Positions 1 to 5,447 of a DNA stretch of 5,447 nucleotides are shown here, in pieces. The position numbers and the translations under genes were made by a program. The notes under the pieces are model-generated. The model made no database searches and was not told the DNA's origin. It saw only the letters and a program-made list of their open reading frames with translations. Each line of letters begins with the position of its first letter. Positions within the stretch are counted from its first letter, which is position 1. The stretch covers positions 1-5,447 of the forward strand of contig JAISVU010000026.1 of assembly GCA_031271375.1 (NCBI GenBank). The letters run 5' to 3'. This DNA is from Clostridiales bacterium. GTDB taxonomy: Bacteria > Bacillota > Clostridia > Lachnospirales > WRAX01.

Positions 1-1
1 C

Positions 2-379
2 GGGCGCGAGGAAGTAGGCTCGATGCCCGAGGATGTCCCTCGGGATGTAGAAGAATTGCTGACTGAGCTGCTTGATATACCGCGAGATGCCTTGATAAGG
101 GCGGCCGCGTATTTCCATCTCCGCTTTGAGTATATCCATCCCTTTGCGGACGGTAACGGACGCGTAGGGCGCGCGTGAATGAATTATCTGCTGATTATAA
201 ACAATCACCCGCCTATAATCGTCCATGACGAAGACAAAGCCCAGTATTACGCGGCCCTCGAGCATTATGACAGGACGGATGAAACCGCTCCGATGTGCGA
301 GTTTTTGACCGCTCAGACTATTCTTACATGGAGTAAAACACTGGAGCGGGAAAGGAAACGCAATTTAAAGACTTTTTAA
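2..379 (+). pseudogene. Fic-family protein (AMP-transferase fold), 3' part, interrupted by an in-frame TGA
   Basis: Fic enzymes usually transfer AMP (or another phosphate-containing group) from a nucleotide to a hydroxyl side chain of a target protein. The frame open from base 2 reads 58 codons up to TGA at 176-178. It contains the complete Fic motif HPFADGNGRVGR at 137-172: catalytic His, the acidic metal ligand Asp, the GNGR anion-hole loop and the second Arg. The preceding helix (AAAYFHLRFEYI) is also family-typical. Immediately after the TGA the same frame continues with MNYLLIINNHPPIIV and a further charged helix, ending at TAA 377-379; this matches the usual post-motif Fic C-terminus, in which the motif is followed by two residues (often LL) and MNY. 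The stop replaces the second of these residues, so one substitution (for example TTA to TGA) explains it, with no frameshift. The 5' end lies outside the window, so an N-terminal or upstream inhibitory helix cannot be assessed. Pseudogene is the likeliest reading; a split gene or sequencing error is possible. Confidence 0.85.
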
Positions 380-396
380 CGGGGATTGAGAGAGTT

Positions 397-1299
397 ATGC
401 AGGTCAACCGTTTATTCGAAATCATCTATATCCTGTTGAGCAAAAAGACCGTCACGGCCAGGGAACTGGCCGAACGCTTCGGCTGTTCGACGCGCACTAT
501 CTACCGCGATATCGACGTGTTGAGCCTCTCTGGGATACCGGTCTATACGGAAAAGGGCAAGTCCGGCGGCATCAGTCTGCTTCCGGACTATGTGCTGGAC
601 AAATCCGTGCTGGACGAAAACGAGCAGGCGGAGATTCTGGCGGCTTTGCAGGGGCTTATCACGGTAAGGACGGATAAGACCACGAACGTGTTGCAAAAAC
701 TCAGCGGTATCTTTAATAAACACACGGTCAGCTGGGTAGAGGTGGACTTCAGCGACTGGAGTTATGCCAACGGCCAGGACTTTAATGATTTCAAAACCGC
801 TATCCTGGAAAAGCGCGTCGCCGAGTTTGATTATTACAGCTCGTTTGGAGAAAAGACCTTCCGCAGGGCGGAACCGCTGCAGCTGTGGTTCAAAGACAAG
901 GCATGGTACCTCAAGGCTTATTGCCTTACACGGCGCGATGTGCGCGTATTTAAGCTCTCGCGAATGAGGAATATAGTAATCAGTGATGAACGCTTTATTG
1001 AAAGGGACTTGCTCAACAGCCGCGCTGTAAATACAAACAATGCCCGTATCGAAGGCGAGGTGAGCCTGACACTCAAGATAGCGCCGGAGATGGCTTACCG
1101 GGTGCTGGACGAAATGGGCGGCTGCGATGTGTTCCGGGCGGAGGACGGGTCTTTTATCGTAAACGCTGTCTGGCCCGAGGATGAATGGGTTTACGGCACC
1201 ATTCTGTCCTTCGGAGATAGCCTGGAAGTGCTGGCCCCGGAGCGCGTCAGGGATATAATAAGGGAAAAGGCTGTAAATATACTTAAAAAATACGATTAA
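397..1299 (+). CDS. YafY-type HTH-WYL transcriptional regulator
   Basis: This is a cytoplasmic DNA-binding regulator of 300 aa, the usual length for its family. Residues about 4-60 form an N-terminal winged helix-turn-helix of the HTH_11/DeoR-like type: RELAERFGCSTRTIYRDIDV holds the turn and recognition helix, and EKGKSGGISL the wing. Residues about 125-200 form the WYL domain, with the name-giving W170-Y171-L172 and the conserved downstream FKLSRMRN segment, which in this family contributes to ligand or nucleic-acid sensing. Residues about 220-300 fit the C-terminal WCX extension that mediates dimer contacts in related proteins. The ATG at 397 is preceded by purine-rich GAGAGAG (388-394) and GGGGA (381-385), and the HTH begins directly after it, so the start is well supported. 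It follows the Fic remnant by 17 nt on the same strand, so it may be co-transcribed from upstream; no separate promoter was recognised. The effector and target promoters are unknown. It could repress the Fic gene or act on the neighbouring transporter, but neither is shown here. Confidence 0.92.
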   Translation: MQVNRLFEIIYILLSKKTVTARELAERFGCSTRTIYRDIDVLSLSGIPVYTEKGKSGGISLLPDYVLDKSVLDENEQAEILAALQGLITVRTDKTTNVLQKLSGIFNKHTVSWVEVDFSDWSYANGQDFNDFKTAILEKRVAEFDYYSSFGEKTFRRAEPLQLWFKDKAWYLKAYCLTRRDVRVFKLSRMRNIVISDERFIERDLLNSRAVNTNNARIEGEVSLTLKIAPEMAYRVLDEMGGCDVFRAEDGSFIVNAVWPEDEWVYGTILSFGDSLEVLAPERVRDIIREKAVNILKKYD

Positions 1300-1324
1300 A
1301 AACTCTATAAGCCCAAGTCTGTAC

Positions 1325-3112
1325 TTAAAATGTATACGCTGTGCTTGAGTTATTGTATTTTTCGGCCTGGAGCATAAACATTTGTGCATATTTACCATTA
1401 ATCTTCATTAAATCATCGTGCCGCCCGGATTCAATAATTCTGCCGCCCTCCAGCATATAGATTTTGTCGGCTAAACGCGTTGTGGACAGGCGGTGGGAAA
1501 TGAAAATAACAGTCCTGTCCGTTATCGTTTCAAGAAGCATCTTGTTTAAGTTATGCTCGCTTTCCGGGTCAAGAGCGCTGGAAGGCTCGTCCAGTATTAT
1601 GATATCGCAGTCTTTATATAAAACCCGCGCGATGCACAGTTTTTGAGCTTCTCCGCCTGACAAGCCGGTTCCGTCGCTGTTAAACTCCGTAGTAAGCTCC
1701 GTGCTGAGGCCATTAGCAATCATCTCGGTGTTAAAGCCGCTGCGTTTAAGAGCGGCGCTCACCTTTTCGCTGTCGTAAACGCTGTCCATAGCGACGTTTT
1801 CGGCTACAGTCGCCGCGAAAAGCTGGTAATCCTGAAAGGCAGCCCCGAAAACGTCCCTGTAGCTTTTAACGCCGTACTCCTTTACATTTATGCCGTTATA
1901 ATGGATTTCTCCGCTTGACGCGTCATACAGGCGCATTATCAGCTTAATCAGCGTAGTTTTTCCGGCTCCGTTATAGCCGACTATGGCAATCTTCTCTCCC
2001 GGAGCGATTGTTAATGTAATGTCTTTTAAGACCGGCTCCATATCCTCGCGATATGAAAAGCTCAGGTTATTTAGCTCGAGAACACGAGCGCCGCGCGGCG
2101 GGATAAGGGCTCCGTCTTTTATCGCGCCTTCGCAGGCTAAAAAGCTCCTGATTTTCTCAATGTAAAGGCTGTGCTCCTGAAATTTTGGAACAACGGCTAT
2201 AACATCGCCTAGCCCGCGCTTTAAGCTGCCCGCCGAGCGAAAAAGAGCCGCCACATCGCCATAGCTCAAGGCCTTTTTAACTATAACAGAAAAGGCCAGA
2301 TATATCATGTAAAGGCCGTCAAAAACAAACGAGTTGAAGAAGTAATTCTGCAGCAGGGAAAGGGCCGTTATTTTAGCGGAACGTTTCTTTATCGTCCGTT
2401 TCAGTTCATCGCCGCTTGAGTCGAAATCCTTGAATAATTTGAGCTTCAAATCGCTGACGCGTATCTCCTTCGCGCAGTCGCTGAGGTATAAAGCCCTGTT
2501 GATATAGTCGAGCCGTCTTTTCATCGGTCTCGATTCCATGTTTAAATCATAACGCAGTTTGTTTAGCTTGGAGCTTGTCAATAATGACGCGGTTAAGGAA
2601 ACGCCGACAAAAATAAACCCGGTCTTGTCAAATGAGAGCATGAATATCCCTGACGTAAAAACCGAGGCGACGCTTCGCAGCGTCCAGTCAACGGAGGATA
2701 ACACGGCATCCGCTCTCGTTCCGGCGTCTTTCATTGCCCACACGAAATCGTTATAGAACTCGGGGTCGTCATAACGGTTTAAGTCCATTCCCGCGGCTTT
2801 CTCATAAATATCCATCTGCATCTTGCGCACCAGCTTCGTGCGGCTCTTGGGACGGTATGAGGCGTTGAACAGATTCATAAAAAGCAGGTAAAGCGCGGTT
2901 GCCGCGAAAGCACCGATAATATAACCCAGCGCGTCGTAATACGGCCGGCCATACTGTATGCAGTCAATTATGTATTTTATCATATAAGTATGCTCAAAAA
3001 ACAGAATCGTCCCGTGAACCGCTCCGTTAAGGCAGATTATAATGGCGTAGCCGGGGACGGTCTTCAGCGCGTATTTAATGATGAACCAGTTATTGGATAA
3101 TACCCGTTTCAT
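1325..3112 (-). CDS. ABC exporter half-transporter (permease-ATPase fusion), second gene of a pair
   Basis: This 595-aa protein has a typical half-transporter layout: an N-terminal membrane domain (about residues 15-325) fused to a nucleotide-binding domain (about 345-585). Hydrophobic segments lie near 18-38, 60-82, 145-178 (probably two helices) and 250-285. The ATPase has Walker A GYNGAGKT (379-386, K385), Q-loop Q427, signature LSGGE (484-488), Walker B with D508 and catalytic E509, D-loop SALD (512-515) and H-loop H540, so it appears catalytically competent. It should sit in the cytoplasmic membrane and export an unidentified compound using ATP. The ATG shares its A with the TAA stop of the upstream ABC gene (TAATG), and AAGGGA lies 10 nt before it at 3123-3128 (minus strand), so translation is probably coupled. 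No C39 peptidase domain is fused. The motif YDDPEFYN (114-121), matched in the partner by YENPEFYN, resembles sequences I associate with peptide or lantibiotic exporters; that is only a hint about substrate. Confidence 0.93.
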   Translation of the reverse strand: MKRVLSNNWFIIKYALKTVPGYAIIICLNGAVHGTILFFEHTYMIKYIIDCIQYGRPYYDALGYIIGAFAATALYLLFMNLFNASYRPKSRTKLVRKMQMDIYEKAAGMDLNRYDDPEFYNDFVWAMKDAGTRADAVLSSVDWTLRSVASVFTSGIFMLSFDKTGFIFVGVSLTASLLTSSKLNKLRYDLNMESRPMKRRLDYINRALYLSDCAKEIRVSDLKLKLFKDFDSSGDELKRTIKKRSAKITALSLLQNYFFNSFVFDGLYMIYLAFSVIVKKALSYGDVAALFRSAGSLKRGLGDVIAVVPKFQEHSLYIEKIRSFLACEGAIKDGALIPPRGARVLELNNLSFSYREDMEPVLKDITLTIAPGEKIAIVGYNGAGKTTLIKLIMRLYDASSGEIHYNGINVKEYGVKSYRDVFGAAFQDYQLFAATVAENVAMDSVYDSEKVSAALKRSGFNTEMIANGLSTELTTEFNSDGTGLSGGEAQKLCIARVLYKDCDIIILDEPSSALDPESEHNLNKMLLETITDRTVIFISHRLSTTRLADKIYMLEGGRIIESGRHDDLMKINGKYAQMFMLQAEKYNNSSTAYTF

Positions 3113-4929
3113 TATACCGCAGTCCCTTCCATGTCTCTGATATAATTCTTAGCCTGCATATTGAACATTTCGCTGTACTTTCCCCCGGCAGCCATAAGCT
3201 CCGCATGGGAACCTGACTCCACAATGCTCCCGCTCTCCAGCAGATAAACCTTATCGGCCATAACGGCCGACGACAGCCTATGCGATATAAGGACGGCGAT
3301 TTTTCGCTTATCCTCCGTATATGTGCGCGAAAGCGTCTCATACATTTCATACTCCGCGATTGGGTCGAGAGCGCTGGAAGGCTCGTCGAGTATCAATATT
3401 CTGCGGTCCTTCGCAAAAACCCGGGCGACAGCTATTTTCTGATACTCGCCGCCGGACAGCACATTCCCGCCGTCGTCGAATTCCCTTGTAAGCATCGCGT
3501 CAACGCCGTTCTTCAGCGACGAAACCTTCTCATGCGCGCCGCTTTTTTGAAGAGCCTGAATCCCGGCTTCTCTTTCCGCTTCGTCCACAGGTTCGCCCAG
3601 CAGAACATTTTCCATAACGGTCATCGACATGATTTGAAAATCTTGAAACACCGTGCCAAAGAGAGCGCGATACGCTTTCACGTTGTATTCCTTAATGTTT
3701 ATTCCGTTTAGAAGGATCTCCCCTTCGGTTACGTCATATAAACGCATCAGAAGCTTTACTAATGTCGATTTACCAGCGCCGTTATGCCCAACCAACGCGA
3801 TTTTTTCTCCTGGGCGTACTATAAAACTGACATTTTTCAGCGAATATACATCATTATACGCGAAGCTGACGTTTTTAAATTCAATTGTTATTTCCGTCCC
3901 GCCGGGAGATATGCCGCCTTGATTTTCGGATATCTTTTCTTTATAATTCAGAAACTCACGGATATTGTTGATGAATATGCCGTTCTCCGAGGATTTGACT
4001 ATATTGTCCGTCAATCCGATGAGCGTGTTCGCGGTGGAAACGATCGCGTTTGACAGGACGATGAAACCCGCCGCCGACAGGGATTTTTGAACAATCGCGC
4101 AGTAAGCCGCGTAAATCCAAACCCCGCAGAAAACCAGCGGGAAACACAGGAAATGCCTTGAGAACGAAAAGCCGAACCGCTTTAGCCAATACCGCTGATA
4201 GTTTGCTAATACGTCCTTTAACGACTTTTCATACGAACCGCGCAAAACCGTGAAGATGTTCGAGCTGCGCAGCTCCTTTGCGTACTTTTGCAGCAAAACT
4301 GCCCTGCCTGTATAGTCCATGCGGCGGTTGGGGGGAGCATTGGCGTCATTGATCTTGTGAAAAATCCCGTTCGTAAGCCGCCCAAAGAAGAAGCTCCCAA
4401 TTACGGGAAGAAAGACGAAGAACGCTACAATACGGTTCAAATTGTAGATTTCATAAATCGCGTAGCCGGACGATATAATCATCGCCAGAATTGTTGAGAC
4501 GCAGTCTAAAACGGATATGGTTCTGTCGTAGGCTTCCGTCAACGCTCGCGTATAATTGTTGTAAAACTCGGGGTTCTCATAGCATCCTACATCGACTGCC
4601 ACAGCTTTTTCAAAGAGGAGCTTATTGACCCCGTTATACAGAACTTGATCGGTCAATGGGCGGTATCTGTTTTCATACCAGTTTTCAAACAAAGCAATGA
4701 TGAAGAACGCCGCCGCAGACGCCAGAATAAAGGTCAGAATCTCCGGGAATTTACGTTCTTTCTCAAAAGCGTCAAACAAAAAGCGTATAAAGATAATAGA
4801 ATAGAAAACCCACGAAAAATAGCTGAGGAACGCGGATATAAACTGCGCCGCAACCCTGCGCGGGCAAATACGCGCGGCCAGCTTTAATATGTAGAAATTG
4901 TTCTTGAAACTTTGATGTTTGTTATTCAC
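3112..4929 (-). CDS. ABC exporter half-transporter (permease-ATPase fusion), first gene of a pair
   Basis: This 605-aa half-transporter has a membrane domain (about residues 20-325; hydrophobic stretches near 28-55, 62-82, 140-160, 165-185 and 255-300) followed by an ATPase domain (about 347-595). The ATPase shows Walker A GHNGAGKS (381-388, K387), Q-loop Q429, signature LSGGE (491-495), Walker B with D515 and catalytic E516, D-loop SALD (519-522) and H-loop H550. All key residues are present. It is clearly paralogous to the following gene: both share YRP plus an E-K-A ... Y-x-x-PEFYN segment in the membrane domain and nearly identical ATPase motifs, so a heterodimer is the natural inference. 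The start codon is GTG (CAC at 4927-4929 on the plus strand), chosen because AAGGGG lies 6 nt upstream and no better ATG is nearby. It is the first gene of the two-gene operon and is read from the divergent spacer. Substrate unknown: drug, lipid or peptide export are all possible. Confidence 0.93.
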   Translation of the reverse strand: MNNKHQSFKNNFYILKLAARICPRRVAAQFISAFLSYFSWVFYSIIFIRFLFDAFEKERKFPEILTFILASAAAFFIIALFENWYENRYRPLTDQVLYNGVNKLLFEKAVAVDVGCYENPEFYNNYTRALTEAYDRTISVLDCVSTILAMIISSGYAIYEIYNLNRIVAFFVFLPVIGSFFFGRLTNGIFHKINDANAPPNRRMDYTGRAVLLQKYAKELRSSNIFTVLRGSYEKSLKDVLANYQRYWLKRFGFSFSRHFLCFPLVFCGVWIYAAYCAIVQKSLSAAGFIVLSNAIVSTANTLIGLTDNIVKSSENGIFINNIREFLNYKEKISENQGGISPGGTEITIEFKNVSFAYNDVYSLKNVSFIVRPGEKIALVGHNGAGKSTLVKLLMRLYDVTEGEILLNGINIKEYNVKAYRALFGTVFQDFQIMSMTVMENVLLGEPVDEAEREAGIQALQKSGAHEKVSSLKNGVDAMLTREFDDGGNVLSGGEYQKIAVARVFAKDRRILILDEPSSALDPIAEYEMYETLSRTYTEDKRKIAVLISHRLSSAVMADKVYLLESGSIVESGSHAELMAAGGKYSEMFNMQAKNYIRDMEGTAV

Positions 4930-4935
4930 CGGGAA

Positions 4936-4941
4936 CCCCTT
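4936..4941 (-). promoter_or_regulatory. Shine-Dalgarno site deciding the GTG start of the first ABC gene
   Basis: On the minus strand this reads AAGGGG and ends 6 nt before the GTG at 4929-4927. It is a good match to the anti-Shine-Dalgarno core at ordinary spacing and is the main reason to accept the non-ATG start. Confidence 0.7.
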
Positions 4942-4959
4942 AAGAAACTATATAATGGA

Positions 4960-4968
4960 ATAATAACA
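4960..4968 (-). promoter_or_regulatory. Putative extended -10 promoter for the ABC transporter operon
   Basis: The minus strand reads TGTTATTAT: a TG dinucleotide one base before TATTAT, which matches the sigma-A -10 consensus at 5 of 6 positions. No good -35 hexamer lies 16-18 nt upstream, as is common for extended -10 promoters. Transcription would start near 4953, leaving a leader of about 24 nt that contains the ribosome site. The surrounding DNA is very AT-rich, so chance matches are likely; this is a prediction only. Confidence 0.4.
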
Positions 4969-5051
4969 TGAAATCGTAAAAAGTTCCATGATATTTTAAT
5001 TTTCTGTTTTGAATATTATTTTAATATGACGCGCTGTTGTCAGATTTAATA

Positions 5052-5060
5052 TGGTATAAT
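5052..5060 (+). promoter_or_regulatory. Putative extended -10 promoter for the uracil-DNA glycosylase-like gene
   Basis: The sequence TGGTATAAT contains a perfect TATAAT (5055-5060) preceded by the TG of an extended -10 element. No convincing -35 box is found at 16-18 nt; the TTGTCA at 5038-5042 and beyond is only 12 nt away, too close to be one. Transcription would start near 5067, which leaves a short leader containing the ribosome-binding site at 5069-5074. Confidence 0.6.
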
Positions 5061-5068
5061 ATTACTTG

Positions 5069-5074
5069 AGAGGG
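5069..5074 (+). promoter_or_regulatory. Shine-Dalgarno site of the uracil-DNA glycosylase-like gene
   Basis: AGAGGG ends 8 nt before the ATG at 5083, good spacing for a Gram-positive ribosome-binding site. It supports the chosen start, which also agrees with the start of family-like sequence. Confidence 0.7.
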
Positions 5075-5082
5075 ATGATAAA

Positions 5083-5447
5083 ATGATAAACCTAAGAGAG
5101 CATATTAACGCGCCGGGCTTTGATATACCCGATATTACGCTGGATCCCGCAGGCATAAAGGCCGTGATGATTAATGAAGTCCCGCCGCCCAATCCCGCCG
5201 ACGGGTTTTACGGCGGGCCGGAATCGGATTACGCGCGTTCGGTTCTGGGCCTGTTTAAAATGGCCGGGATTCATGCCCGGAGCATCCAAGACGTACTGGA
5301 TATGGGGATATACCTCACAACCGCTGTTAAAACGCCTAAGAGCGGATATACCGTGGAAACAGCGATTATCAAGGCGCATCTGCCAATATTAAAAGCGGAG
5401 CTGTCGCTTTTCCCCACATTAAAGGTCATCGGTCTTATGGGCGATGT
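5083..5447 (+). CDS. Uracil-DNA glycosylase-superfamily protein, N-terminal 121 codons (cut by window end)
   Basis: The open frame runs from ATG 5083 to the window end without a stop, giving 121 complete residues. Visible blocks are FDIPDITLDP (13-22), KAVMINEVPPPNPADGFYGG (26-45), SIQDVLDMGIYLTTAVKTPK (67-86) and LFPTLKVIGLMGD (109-121). From memory, this order of blocks matches a group of clostridial proteins annotated as uracil-DNA glycosylase family. Established for that superfamily: a first motif of the type GEAPG near the N-terminus holds the active-site region, and a central strand ending in G-D/N precedes a helix. Here INEVPPPN would occupy the first-motif position, with E32 in place of the Glu of GEAPG but the glycines replaced. 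No cysteine occurs in the visible part, so there is no sign of the N-terminal cysteines of iron-sulfur family 4 enzymes. The likely role is removal of uracil or another damaged base from DNA, but the second catalytic motif lies beyond the window and activity is unproven. It is transcribed divergently from the ABC operon. Confidence 0.7.
   Translation, partial: MINLREHINAPGFDIPDITLDPAGIKAVMINEVPPPNPADGFYGGPESDYARSVLGLFKMAGIHARSIQDVLDMGIYLTTAVKTPKSGYTVETAIIKAHLPILKAELSLFPTLKVIGLMGD

Noticed and set aside
176..178. TGA read as a sense codon (alternative genetic code) or as selenocysteine.
   Set aside because: The four other genes contain no in-frame TGA in about 1,620 codons, and they write tryptophan as TGG, so a reassigned code is unlikely even though every complete frame here happens to end in TAA. 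Only a 4-bp TTAT/ATAA pairing lies just downstream, not a convincing bacterial SECIS stem, and the position is a structural hydrophobic residue rather than a redox site.
1300..1340. Possible bidirectional intrinsic terminator between the WYL and ABC genes.
   Set aside because: No GC-rich stem followed by a T-run is visible on either strand; the pairing found is only four base pairs.
412..1398. A long minus-strand open frame of 328 codons antisense to the WYL gene.
   Set aside because: Its translation is low-complexity in feel and matches no family I recognise, whereas the plus strand encodes an evident HTH-WYL protein with a ribosome site. It is best explained as a codon-composition shadow.
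1572..3387. A 20-nt exact direct repeat between the two ABC genes (1572-1591 and 3368-3387).
   Set aside because: It encodes the conserved DEPSSAL stretch after Walker B in both paralogues, so it reflects shared protein motif and ancestry and not a mobile or regulatory repeat.
3280..3711. A plus-strand open frame of 143 codons inside the first ABC gene.
   Set aside because: It lies wholly antisense to conserved ATPase motifs, has no family resemblance and no convincing ribosome site.
4951..4956. Plus-strand TATAAT at the left edge of the divergent spacer.
   Set aside because: It would start a transcript more than 100 nt before the next plus-strand gene, has no TG extension or -35 box, and a better extended -10 lies at 5052-5060.

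Overview
The window looks like a chromosomal segment of a Clostridia-like Bacillota (Firmicutes) genome. This is inferred from purine-rich Shine-Dalgarno sites, a paired exporter-type ABC half-transporter operon, a YafY-type WYL regulator, a uracil-DNA glycosylase variant of a type I associate with clostridia, and roughly balanced GC in genes with AT-rich spacers. No species can be named. No rRNA, tRNA, CRISPR array, insertion sequence or phage integration gene is visible.

Layout from left to right. (1) Positions 2-379, plus strand: the 3' part of a Fic-family gene. The catalytic Fic motif is intact but is followed one codon later by an in-frame TGA at 176-178; the normal C-terminal Fic sequence then resumes in the same frame. 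It is best read as a recently inactivated pseudogene. (2) Positions 397-1299, plus strand: a complete HTH-WYL transcriptional regulator, 17 nt after the Fic remnant. (3) Positions 1325-4929, minus strand: two consecutive type IV ABC exporter half-transporters (605 and 595 aa) overlapping by one base (TAATG), a translationally coupled pair that probably forms a heterodimeric exporter. They converge tail-to-tail with the WYL gene across a 25-bp gap. (4) Positions 4930-5082: an AT-rich divergent intergenic region with a plausible extended -10 promoter in each direction. (5) Positions 5083 to the window end, plus strand: the first 121 codons of a protein resembling uracil-DNA glycosylase-family members, cut by the window edge.

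How the genes relate. The two ABC genes clearly form one functional unit; their substrate cannot be read from the sequence, and there is no C39 peptidase domain or precursor peptide gene in view. The WYL regulator could control the Fic gene in front of it, the transporter behind it, or distant genes; nothing here decides that. The glycosylase-like gene is transcribed away from the transporter and is probably unrelated housekeeping DNA repair. I found no convincing new multi-gene system. The most notable signal is the precise nonsense codon in the Fic gene.
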